From: Phycicoccus sp.
GTDB lineage: Bacteria > Actinomycetota > Actinomycetes > Actinomycetales > Dermatophilaceae
DNA length: 56,819 nucleotides
Assembly: GCA_017993715.1 (NCBI GenBank)
Contig: JAGOME010000021.1
Span: 1-56,819, forward strand
Direction: 5' to 3'
Below the pieces are notes generated by a model that was given only the letters and a program-made list of their open reading frames with translations, searched no databases and was not told the origin of the DNA. Below are positions 25,301-31,689 of the stretch, piece by piece; the first letter of the stretch is position 1, and each line of letters opens with the position of its first letter. The translations under genes were made by a program, and so were the position numbers.

Positions 25301-26296
25301 GAGGACCCGTCGGCCGTCCCCGGCCAGCGTCGCCAGGAGGTTGGCGATGGTCTGGGACGAGCCGGTCCCTGGGGGGCTGTGGACCACGACGTGCCCACCG
25401 GCTCGGACGCGCTCGATGACCTCGTGCTGAGCGGAGTCCGCGTCGAGGACAAGGAAGTCGGGGCGGATCTGCTCCTCGCGGATCGCGAGCGGGGCCTGCT
25501 GTGGCGTGGGGTCGGCGCCGTCGGCGAGGGCGGTCGGGTCACCCGCGAGGGCGGCGATGATGTCGTGGTCGGCGAGCTGCGCACCCTGGGCGGCCAGGTC
25601 GGCGACCATGGGCAGCTTGGCGTAGGAGTAGGTGCTGAGCACGATGCGCGGGGTGATGGTGAAGCCCGACAAGGCTGCGCACTGGGAGGTGAGGGCGGCG
25701 TACGCGGGATAGGGGTCAAAGCCGGAGGCGCTGCGCGCGAGCGCTTCGATCGCGGCCTCGTCGATGCCGATCTTGGCCTGGCTGCGCAGATAGTGCACGA
25801 GGACGGGGTTGAGCTCGACGTCGTCGCCGAGGTCGATGACGAAGTCGGAGAGCGCCGGGCCGAGGGGCTTGAGCGTGACCGCCCGCAGGAAGATCGGGGC
25901 AGCCGGGCCACGGGAGGCCTCGGTGCCGGGCTCGGTGCCGGGCAGAGTCCAGGTGGCCATCCCGAAACCCGCGAATGCCGCCTGCAGGCCCCACTCCTCC
26001 TGCAACTCGCGCGCCTTGGCGGCGATCGCACGGACACGGGCGCGGCCCTCCTCGAGGGCGTGGTCCTCGCGCAGGATGTCCGTGAGGCGGGCCGGGTGCC
26101 CGCTCATCAGCCGGGCGACGCCACTCGGGTGTGCCGCGCTCAGCTCCAGGGTGCTGTGGGGAAGGTCCCGGAACCACAGCAGGTTGTTGCGTCCACCGAG
26201 GTCGACGAGTTGCCGAGTCCACTCAGTGGCAGCCTGGCGCACCTGCTGGACTCGGGGTTCGACGGACGGCGGTCCGTCCTGATCGGCCTCGGTCAC
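22346..26296 (-). CDS. Giant DUF4011-type SF1 helicase-like protein with altered Walker A and C-terminal nuclease-like domain
   Basis: 1316 residues. Order: N-terminal DUF4011-like region (TRQLVDLGGRNNLLWFRDL); ATPase core with P-loop HSPPGTGSSQTIANLLA at about 305-321; a Pro/Glu-rich insert (about 475-530); Walker B LFDVVVFDESSQI with LFGDAQQLPPTA; SF1 helicase C-half with VKTLERVQGDERDATILAIGYG and LNVAATRARRRMTVVSS; a C-terminal region (GRYSVAVDSDGPAY...RTEHLERLGWRTTRVLLLDLF) like a Vsr/REase-fold domain. The P-loop Lys is Ser313. Such proteins are often tied to DNA repair or phage defence. TAGCCT is 6 bases before GTG 26296. Confidence 0.8.
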   Translation of the reverse strand: MTEADQDGPPSVEPRVQQVRQAATEWTRQLVDLGGRNNLLWFRDLPHSTLELSAAHPSGVARLMSGHPARLTDILREDHALEEGRARVRAIAAKARELQEEWGLQAAFAGFGMATWTLPGTEPGTEASRGPAAPIFLRAVTLKPLGPALSDFVIDLGDDVELNPVLVHYLRSQAKIGIDEAAIEALARSASGFDPYPAYAALTSQCAALSGFTITPRIVLSTYSYAKLPMVADLAAQGAQLADHDIIAALAGDPTALADGADPTPQQAPLAIREEQIRPDFLVLDADSAQHEVIERVRAGGHVVVHSPPGTGSSQTIANLLATLAGDGRRVLFVSQKRAALEAVLRRLDDVGLSDVVFDVHDGARAHRRIIGQAVETLDAPQPRPPAPQSVRDRRDAAQATLDGHARAMHDVRPPFGVSAAQVLEHISALAHGPTPPRTRVRFRGAMLTGLDRPTFERHRDELVRLAQLQAWLRPVAPADEPGMPGATVEPDVTDAAGMPLTPAEPLTSAEPSASAEPPTAGMPPAPARPDSPEPAIEGDPWFGARIGTAEEAERARDIVERLTGTGVDQVAARVVAALDGLAVGQEATVREWGSTLATLGAVRATLETFRPEIFDEPLDLAVAATAPGGTRADRPGAWERRRIKASIRRLLRPGVPPRDLHTAVVDAATQRTAWRQLAGAGGRPEIPAELDLARAEYSALFADLQWLADRLPSADEPSLVDEDRATLGQRLAVLAARIDRLAVLPEVRGPLDALDAAGFGPLIADFAAREIGPESVVSEAELAWWASIAVAIAEEDPRIGQHSGDQLRGVAAEYAAADRQVIEDGATRVRNAVHRRVSRVARAYPEQVARIRAAANRTSGHIALRDLLTEAGEVLTAAHPCWVMSPLVVASVLPPVRLFDVVVFDESSQIRPAVAVSAISRGQQVVLFGDAQQLPPTANYSTIVDEHEASAAEDSAAADLPSILDLLAPTLPTMRLGCHYGSYDERLIAFSNSRFYDDALATFPGTGGEPVVTHHLVQGVGLVVGGGDAVASTPAEVDAVVALALEHARRRPDESLGIIAFSQPHASRIEDSLRRALADADPATAAFFDESSPHPFFVKTLERVQGDERDATILAIGYGKTPHGRVLHRFGALSGDGGERRLNVAATRARRRMTVVSSIGADDLDPARLRAPGALVLRDFLAYAASEPPPHPQASSASPQPRSGLLEDLEARIRHEGATVLTNLGSGLGQVEVAVAAADNGGRYSVAVDSDGPAYALRPPGRDRERLRTEHLERLGWRTTRVLLLDLFRDPAQELSRVMREVDGAAGRVVAGDES

Positions 26297-26325
26297 GTTG
26301 TGAGGCTAACAACTTCCGCTGAGCG

Positions 26326-27603
26326 TCACGGCTTGTGGGCGGGCGCGCCGACGCCGCGTCTGGTCAGCAGGGCCGCCACGCCGGTCACGGAGGCGAATCC
26401 GACGGCGACGAGCGCGAGGACGGCGAAGCTGGCGGTGTCGACGATGACCCCCGCGACTGCACCACTGGTGGCGGCCGTCAGCCCCATGACGAGATCGGAG
26501 GCGCCCTGGGCGGCGGCTCGACGCTCAAGCGGGACCGCATTGACCAGCAGGGTGGACCCCGAGACCAGCGTGCAGGACCAGCCGAGGCCGAGGAGGAACA
26601 GGCCCAGGGCGAGCGACCAGGAGGAACCCTGCGGAGACACCGCAGCAAGCACCGTGGCAGCGATCTGGATGAGGGAGCCGGCGATGGCCACCCGTCGGCT
26701 GCCGTAGCGGTCAGCCGCCCAGCCGGTGATGGGTGAGAACGCGAACATGCCCAGGATGTGCACGCTGATGACCAAGCCGATGATCGTCAACTCGGCGTGA
26801 CCGTGGCGCATGTGCAGCGGGGTCATCACCATGACGCTGACCATGACCGCGTGGCCAAGGGCGAGGACGAGGAGGCCGAGCCGGCCCGCGGAGGTGGCCA
26901 GGATGCTCGTCAGGCCGGCGCGGACGCCGCTGTCGGATCGCTTGATGTCGGTGGGGTGGGTGCCGGCGCGGCGGTGGGCTTCGAGGAGGGGGTCCGGCCG
27001 CAGTCGGGTCAGGACGACGATGATCGCCAGGGCGAGGCCGATGACGGAGAAGACGAACGGTCCGGTCAGGATCGGAATGCCGAGCCAGCGGGCGACTGGG
27101 GCGCTCGGCCCGACGAGATTGGGGCCGAGGACGCTGCCGATGGTGGTGGACCACACGACGATGCTGAGTTGTCTGGCCCGATGGTCAGGCGGGGCCAGGT
27201 CGGTGGCGACGTAGCGGGCCTGGCTGTTGCTCGTGGTCGCGCCGCCCAAGAGGATGCTGCATGCGAGCAGGAGGGCGAATGAGCCGATGATGCCTGAGAC
27301 GATGAGGCCGATGCCGCCGACGAGCGCCAGCGTGTAGCCCATGGCCAGGCCGGGACGGCGACCGTGGCGGGCCATGAGCCGGGCGACGGGGATGGCGATG
27401 AGGGCAGACCCGAGGATCTGGAAGGTCGAGCCGAGGCCTGCGTACTTCGGGGAGCCGCTGACCTCTTCGGCAAGAAGAGCGCCGACGGCCACTCCGGCAG
27501 ACAGGCCGACGCCGCCGAGGATCTGCGACGTGACCAATGTGCCGATGGTGCGGCGCTGGATGGGATCGCCGACCACGGCGGTTTGGGTCGGGTCGGCAGT
27601 CAT
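26326..27603 (-). CDS. MFS transporter (12-helix, probable drug/solute exporter)
   Basis: 425 residues with about 12 transmembrane helices. The A-loop motif is ARLMARHGRRPGLAMGYTLALVG between helices 2 and 3, and a similar SPITGWAADRYGSRRVAIAG occurs in the second half, as in MFS exporters. The central loop (RPDPLLEAHRRAGTHPTD) separates the two halves. The substrate is unknown. It is transcribed towards the helicase gene, ending 29 bases before its GTG start. Confidence 0.9.
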   Translation of the reverse strand: MTADPTQTAVVGDPIQRRTIGTLVTSQILGGVGLSAGVAVGALLAEEVSGSPKYAGLGSTFQILGSALIAIPVARLMARHGRRPGLAMGYTLALVGGIGLIVSGIIGSFALLLACSILLGGATTSNSQARYVATDLAPPDHRARQLSIVVWSTTIGSVLGPNLVGPSAPVARWLGIPILTGPFVFSVIGLALAIIVVLTRLRPDPLLEAHRRAGTHPTDIKRSDSGVRAGLTSILATSAGRLGLLVLALGHAVMVSVMVMTPLHMRHGHAELTIIGLVISVHILGMFAFSPITGWAADRYGSRRVAIAGSLIQIAATVLAAVSPQGSSWSLALGLFLLGLGWSCTLVSGSTLLVNAVPLERRAAAQGASDLVMGLTAATSGAVAGVIVDTASFAVLALVAVGFASVTGVAALLTRRGVGAPAHKP

Positions 27604-27741
27604 GGGTGGTCAGTATGCCGCGCGCTGGGTTGCGCACGCGGCTGCGGGTCACAGGGATCACGCCGGGTGGCCTCAGCCGGCTCGGTCTCGCCGGGAGCTC
27701 CTGGGCTGAGACTCTCGATTGGGGCTCTCGGCTAAGGCCGG

Positions 27742-27941
27742 TTGTTCACGGGCGCGGGTTGTTCGCGGGCGCGGGTGTTATAGCCGGCGCGCTCGTGAAG
27801 TTCCCGCGGACCCCGCGGATTGTTCACGGGCGCGGGTATTATAGCCGGCGCGCTGGTGAAGTTCCCGCGGACCCCGCGGGTTGTTCACGGGCGCGGGTGT
27901 TATAGCCGGCGGGGCGGTGAAGTTCCCGCGGGGACGGGGAA
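27742..27941 (+). repeat. 61-bp tandem repeats (three units plus a partial one)
   Basis: Units start at 27759, 27820 and 27881, exactly 61 bases apart, with a partial unit (TTGTTCACGGGCGCGGGT) at 27742. Each carries TTGTTC(A/G)CGGGCGCGGG, then TATAGCCGGCG, then GTGAAGTTCCCGCGG; the third unit diverges at its end. Substitutions are few. The array lies in the gene-free stretch 27604-28107 between the MFS gene and tRNA-Arg. Confidence 0.85.
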
Positions 27942-28107
27942 GGTGGATGTGGGCGCGGCAATTGCCACGCCCGGGACACCTTCCCCACCTCGGCTCACTT
28001 CCCGAGTCCCACTGCAGCTTCCGCGTCCCACTGCGCATGACGCCGAATGCCGAGGGTCGACCGCGCGTCCCCTAGGCTTGTCCGCGGTTCGGGTCACGCC
28101 TCGATCC

Positions 28108-28179
28108 GCCCTCGTAGCTCAGGGGAAGAGCACTTCTCTCCTAAAGAAGGTGTCGCAGGTTCGAATCCTGCCGGGGGCA
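28108..28179 (+). tRNA. tRNA-Arg (anticodon CCT)
   Basis: 72 nt. Acceptor GCCCTCG pairs with CGGGGGC (one G-U), D-arm AGCTCAGGGGAAGAGC, anticodon stem CTTCT/AGAAG around loop CTCCTAA (anticodon CCT, reads AGG), and T-arm GCAGGTTCGAATCCTGC. CCA is not encoded. The 3' end is duplicated 89 bases downstream. Confidence 0.95.
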
Positions 28180-28280
28180 CGCAAGCCGCAGCGGAGCAAG
28201 GCTGCGTGACCCGGGAGGGATGACGGGGAGGCTCGAACGCAGCGAGAGCCGGAGTCCCGCCGGGGGCACGCAAGCCGCAG
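28170..28280 (+). repeat. Duplicated tRNA-Arg 3' end (28170-28191 and 28259-28280), attachment-site scar
   Basis: The 22 bases covering the end of tRNA-Arg and its immediate downstream sequence are repeated identically 89 bases later. Direct repetition of a tRNA 3' end is the mark left by tyrosine-recombinase integration; here only a very short stretch remains between the copies and no integrase is present. Confidence 0.7.
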
Positions 28281-28325
28281 TGGGGCAGGGCAGCGAACCA
28301 GATGGGTGGGGCGGCATTCACCGGC

Positions 28326-28387
28326 AGGTCGCGGATCTTGCGTGATGTCGCCCGAACTCGCGCGACATCACGCAACTACTGCGACCT
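28326..28387. repeat. Nested inverted repeat / hairpin
   Basis: Outer arms AGGTCGC (28326-28332) and GCGACCT (28381-28387) enclose a perfect 12-bp inner stem GCGTGATGTCGC/GCGACATCACGC (28340-28351, 28362-28373) with a 10-base loop. It may end transcription of the tRNA-Arg region or of the decayed gene next to it; no T-tract is present. Confidence 0.5.
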
Positions 28388-28486
28388 GGCTGTGAATCTC
28401 CACGCGACGACAGCAACACTTCGACCCCGGCATTCGATCTCGATCTCGGCATCGATCCCAGCCCATCGCCGGCCTCGGCGGACACC

Positions 28487-28705
28487 TCACCCCGCTGCCG
28501 ACAGCGCGCTGCGCACCGCTGCCAGGTCCCAGTCCGGAGTGGGGACACTGGCCCGCAGTCGCTGCGAATACGGATGCTGCGGGTCGTCGAGGACATCCTG
28601 AGTGCGGCCCCGCTCGACAATGACCCCGCGGTGCATGACCACGAGTGTCTCGGTGAGCTGCCGAATGCTCGCCAGGTCATCACTGGGGGTGGCGCCAGTC
28701 TGACC
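28487..28705 (-). pseudogene. C-terminal remnant of an oligopeptide/dipeptide ABC transporter ATPase (DppF/OppF-like)
   Basis: The minus-strand frame ending at TGA 28487-28489 reads SDDLASIRQLTETLVVMHRG, VIVERGRTQDVLDDPQHPYS and QRLRASVPTPDWDL. This is the H-loop and C-terminal extension of peptide ABC ATPases (D-P-x-H-P-Y-T-x-x-L). Walker A, signature and Walker B are absent, so only about 70 codons survive. It lies beside the tRNA-Arg scar, suggesting an integration or excision event removed the rest. The 703-base stretch 28180-28882 holds no intact gene. Confidence 0.75.
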
Positions 28706-28882
28706 GTCGCCTCAAGCCTCGCCGCCTACCGCTGGGCTGGGCTGCCCTGAGCCAGGGCGGCATCGCGACGAGGTGTCCGATCGGAGCATGAGATCGTCCG
28801 TTGGTCGGCAGCGCGTGCACGCGGCCAGGCCAAGGATGGAGGTGACAGGCACCCGGCCCGACCCAACCCCCAGCGAGGCTCC

Positions 28883-29185
28883 ATGTTCATCGCCATCGTC
28901 GATCTGAGGACCACCGCCTCCAATCGCCCCATCGCCCTGAACGAGCTCGCCGACCAGTCGGCTGCCGTACGCGCAATGGCCGGCAACCGCCGCTTTGCGG
29001 TCCTGGTGCCGCCCGGAGATGACCAGAAGCTCACCGTCCTCCACGAATGGGACGACTACGCCCAGTTCCAGGGCTATCTCGCCTCGGATACCTTCGCTCG
29101 CTTCGCCTCCACGGTGCGCACCCTGGCCACGGAGCCACCGGTCAGCCGGCGCTTCGAGGCCCACCTGGTCGAGCAGACCGCCTAA
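28883..29185 (+). CDS. Antibiotic biosynthesis monooxygenase (ABM) domain protein
   Basis: 100 residues, the usual size of single-domain ABM proteins. MFIAIVDLRTTASNRPIALNELADQ, then GNRRFAVLVPPGD, and LTVLHEWDDYAQFQGYLASDTFARF match the dimeric ferredoxin-like fold with the F-x-x-x-E-x-W/Y-x-x-x-x-x-H-x-x-x pattern. Members act as quinol monooxygenases or heme-degrading enzymes; the role cannot be fixed here. It is followed after 40 bases by an AraC regulator on the same strand, probably one transcription unit. Confidence 0.75.
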   Translation: MFIAIVDLRTTASNRPIALNELADQSAAVRAMAGNRRFAVLVPPGDDQKLTVLHEWDDYAQFQGYLASDTFARFASTVRTLATEPPVSRRFEAHLVEQTA

Positions 29186-29225
29186 CCTGGCCGGGCCGGG
29201 AAGACACCTGCCGGAAGGACCAGCC

Positions 29226-29975
29226 ATGCGAGCCGCGTATGCCGTCGCCCGCAGCTTTGGTGCCGATGCTGACCGCCGGTTCGTCCCCGAACGCCACTCC
29301 CTGGTGTGCGCATCACGCGGCGTGCTGCGCCTCCAAGGGGCGGGCTCGCGCTGGCTCCTTCCGCCGGCCCGAGCGGCCCTGGTGGCGGCCGGGCAGCCGG
29401 TGGTGGTCGGCGTCCCGAAGCCGGTGATGACCGCGTCGATCTTCATCGACAGCCACCGCTACCCGCCTCCGACCTCACCCTTGGCCGTGTTCGACCTCAC
29501 CCCTTTGGCGCAGGCCCTGGTCCGCGAGGCTGCGACCTGGGCGGCCCCACAAGAGCCCATGACCGGGCACGACCAAACCGTTGCCGATGCCCTGGTCGCC
29601 GTGGTCTGGCGCCTCGCCGCGAACCCCAACGGGGTGGTCATGCCGGTCGGCCGCAGCCTTGAGGTCATCGAGGCCCTGTCGCACACTGAAGATCGCCCCG
29701 CAGGGCCATTGACGTTTGACGAGGTCGCGGCCCATGTCGGCCTCGCCCCACGCTCGCTTGCGCGCCGGTTTCAGGACGAGCTGGGCCTCACCTGGCGAGG
29801 GGCTTTGCGCCGATCGCGTATCCAGCGCGCCGTCGAACTCCTTGCGGTCGGCGAGGCCAGTGTCGCCCGCGTCGCCCATGACGTTGGCTATGGCTCGCTC
29901 TCGGCATTCTCGGTCGCTTTCCGCGACCTCACGGGCCATGCCCCCTCGAAGTACCGCGACACATTTGGCTCCTGA
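29226..29975 (+). CDS. AraC family transcriptional regulator
   Basis: 249 residues. The N-terminal half (about 1-150) is a cupin-like sensor (VCASRGVLRLQGAGSRWLLPPARAALV). The C-terminal AraC domain has two helix-turn-helix units: LTFDEVAAHVGLAPRSLARRF and VARVAHDVGYGSLSAFSVAF followed by DLTGHAPSKYRDTF, which matches the AraC signature. ATG 29226 follows GGAAGGA at 6 bases. It probably controls the ABM gene before it or a distant target. The ligand is unknown. Confidence 0.9.
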   Translation: MRAAYAVARSFGADADRRFVPERHSLVCASRGVLRLQGAGSRWLLPPARAALVAAGQPVVVGVPKPVMTASIFIDSHRYPPPTSPLAVFDLTPLAQALVREAATWAAPQEPMTGHDQTVADALVAVVWRLAANPNGVVMPVGRSLEVIEALSHTEDRPAGPLTFDEVAAHVGLAPRSLARRFQDELGLTWRGALRRSRIQRAVELLAVGEASVARVAHDVGYGSLSAFSVAFRDLTGHAPSKYRDTFGS

Positions 29976-30011
29976 CGTCGACCCGGATGCCGGGCCTCCA
30001 GCGCACCAAAC

Positions 30012-30032
30012 TGCACAGGTGTGCATTATGCT
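30012..30032 (+). promoter_or_regulatory. Operator TGCACAGGTGTGCA and -10 box of the XRE-cupin operon
   Basis: TGCACA and TGTGCA (30012-30025) form a 6-bp inverted repeat with a 2-base centre, with a further half-like TGCACC at 30032. TATGCT (30027-30032) is 6 bases before ATG 30039. The operator lies directly upstream of the -10 box, so binding would block transcription. Confidence 0.6.
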
Positions 30033-30038
30033 GCACCA

Positions 30039-30641
30039 ATGATGGACGACGCTCAGCACTTGGCTAAGGTCATCGGTGCGCGGGTCAGACGCCTGCGTCT
30101 CAGCCAGCAACTCACGCTGGATCAGCTCTCCGACAGGGCCGATATCAGCCGTCGTGCCCTGGTCAACGTCGAGCAGGGCGCCGTCAACCCCAGCGTGGGC
30201 ACACTCCTGCAGATCAGCGACGCACTCGGTATCGGGCTGCCCTCTCTGGTCGCACCCCCATCGCCCAAGCCAGTCTCGGTCACCCGAGCCGGCGATGGTC
30301 CGATCCTGTGGACTGGGGAACACGACGGACGCGGCAGGCTCGTCGCGGGGACCGAGCCGCCCGACGTCGTCGAGTTGTGGGACTGGTCCCTCGGTCCAGG
30401 AGACCGGCACGCGAGCGAGGCCCACTCCGCAGGGACCAAAGAACTGATCCAGGTCCGCGAGGGCCAGGTCATCCTCGACGTCTCCGACCAGAGCATCACC
30501 CTGAATGCCGGTGACGCCGTGTCGTTTCCTGGCGACGTCACCCACGCCTACGCCAACCCCGGCGCCGAGCCTGCGGCATTCGTGCTGGCGGTCTTCGAAC
30601 CCGGCGTCGGCTCCACCACGACGGAGGTCAGCCATGGCTGA
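30039..30641 (+). CDS. XRE family regulator with C-terminal cupin domain
   Basis: 200 residues. Helix-turn-helix of the Cro/CI type at about residues 8-65 (IGARVRRLRLSQQLTLDQLSDRADISRRALVNVEQG). A cupin domain follows (WDWSLGPGDRHASEAHSAG, TKELIQVREGQVILDV, LNAGDAVSFPGDVTHAYAN), which senses small ligands in this family. Two ATGs (30039, 30042) are possible; TATGCT 6 bases upstream of 30039 suggests leaderless initiation. It overlaps the B3/4 gene by 8 bases and probably controls the three-gene operon through the adjacent inverted repeat. Confidence 0.9.
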   Translation: MMDDAQHLAKVIGARVRRLRLSQQLTLDQLSDRADISRRALVNVEQGAVNPSVGTLLQISDALGIGLPSLVAPPSPKPVSVTRAGDGPILWTGEHDGRGRLVAGTEPPDVVELWDWSLGPGDRHASEAHSAGTKELIQVREGQVILDVSDQSITLNAGDAVSFPGDVTHAYANPGAEPAAFVLAVFEPGVGSTTTEVSHG

Positions 30642-31350
30642 ACACCCCATTCTGACCGCAGCCGACGTGGACACGGCGGTGTTCGCCCTGCGGCCCGACT
30701 ATCGCGCCCTGCTCATCGACATCGACGGGATCCCACCCGGAGACAGCGACGACACCTCGGAGGCTCTCCTGCGCCGGGCCGAGACCACTGCGCAAGATCT
30801 GTTGGGGCACAGCGCAGTCGAGGACCTCCCCCACATCGGTGCGTGGCGTGAGGCCTATCGCGCGTTCGGCGCCAAGCCCCAACGCACCCGCAACAGCCTC
30901 GAGGCGCTGACCCGCCGGGCCGCCATCGGGCTCCCCCGCGTCAACCGCCTCACCGACATCTACAACGCCATCTCGGTCATCCACCAGGTCCCCATCGGTG
31001 GTGAAGATCTGGCCACCTACGTCGGCGGGCCGCGCCTGGTGCGCGCGACCGGGACCGAGTCGTTCGCGACGATGGCCAACGGGGAGAACGTCATCGAGCA
31101 CCCGGAGCCCGGCGAGGTCGTGTGGTGTGACGACCTCGGCGTCACGTGCCGACGATGGAACTGGCGCCAAGGACCCCGCACCCAGCTCACCCCGGACACC
31201 ACGTCGGCGCTCTTCATCCTCGATGCCCTGGCGCCGATGTTGGATGACGCGCTGTCGAATGCCGCCGGCGACCTCATCGGCCAGCTGCAGGGCCTCAACC
31301 CGGATCTCCACGTCTCCACCCGCCTCATCTCCGCCGAGGAGCACCCGTGA
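30634..31350 (+). CDS. B3/B4 tRNA-binding domain protein
   Basis: 238 residues. The central block IGAWREAYRAFGAKPQRTRNSLEALTRRAAIGLPRVNRLTDIYNAISVIHQVPIGGEDL is typical of the B3/B4 domain shared with phenylalanyl-tRNA synthetase beta, here free-standing; such proteins may edit mischarged tRNA or bind amino acids. GEVVWCDDLGVTCRRWNWRQGPRTQL is a second conserved region. It overlaps the regulator by 8 bases and the next gene by 4, so it belongs to a regulated three-gene operon. Its physiological role is unknown. Confidence 0.8.
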   Translation: MAEHPILTAADVDTAVFALRPDYRALLIDIDGIPPGDSDDTSEALLRRAETTAQDLLGHSAVEDLPHIGAWREAYRAFGAKPQRTRNSLEALTRRAAIGLPRVNRLTDIYNAISVIHQVPIGGEDLATYVGGPRLVRATGTESFATMANGENVIEHPEPGEVVWCDDLGVTCRRWNWRQGPRTQLTPDTTSALFILDALAPMLDDALSNAAGDLIGQLQGLNPDLHVSTRLISAEEHP

Positions 31351-31652
31351 TCTGCTGCCAGTTCATCTTCAAACCCGGCACCTACGACGACGACTTCCAC
31401 CGCCTCGACGGTCAGATCGATGCTCACGCCCGCAGCCTCGCCGGCTTCGTCAAGGTCGAGACCTGGAGCGCGCCGGAGGCCGGCCTGGTCAACGCCATCT
31501 ACTACTTCGAGGACATGGCGGCGGTGCGTCAACTCGCGCAGTTCCCGCAACATCTGGAAGCCAAGGGCCAGGTGGCCCGCTGGTACGACGGGTACCGGAT
31601 CGTCGTCTCGCAGATCACCGCCACCTACGGGGACGACCGACTGCCGTCCTGA
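31347..31652 (+). CDS. Small ferredoxin-fold protein (ABM/DUF-like), 101 residues
   Basis: GTG 31347 overlaps the B3/4 gene's stop (GTGA). The product reads ICCQFIFKPGTYDDDFHRLD, then GFVKVETWSAPEAGLVNAIYYFEDMAAVRQLAQFPQHLEAK and ends in a beta strand (YRIVVSQITATYG). The pattern of strand, F/H-rich helix and W/Y residues fits dimeric alpha-beta barrel proteins such as ABM-type enzymes or detoxifying monooxygenases. The assignment is by pattern only. The last gene of the XRE-cupin operon. Confidence 0.65.
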   Translation: MICCQFIFKPGTYDDDFHRLDGQIDAHARSLAGFVKVETWSAPEAGLVNAIYYFEDMAAVRQLAQFPQHLEAKGQVARWYDGYRIVVSQITATYGDDRLPS

Positions 31653-31689
31653 GCTCCGCCGGAACCTGCGCGAGCCGATCGCCTCGACA

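Noticed and set aside
22481-26300. Several long plus-strand open frames opposite the helicase
   Set aside because: They are shadows caused by high G+C; composition is Arg/Gly-rich without motifs.
28712-29446. Long minus-strand open frame opposite the ABM and AraC genes
   Set aside because: It is an antisense shadow; the plus-strand products have clear family motifs, this frame has none.
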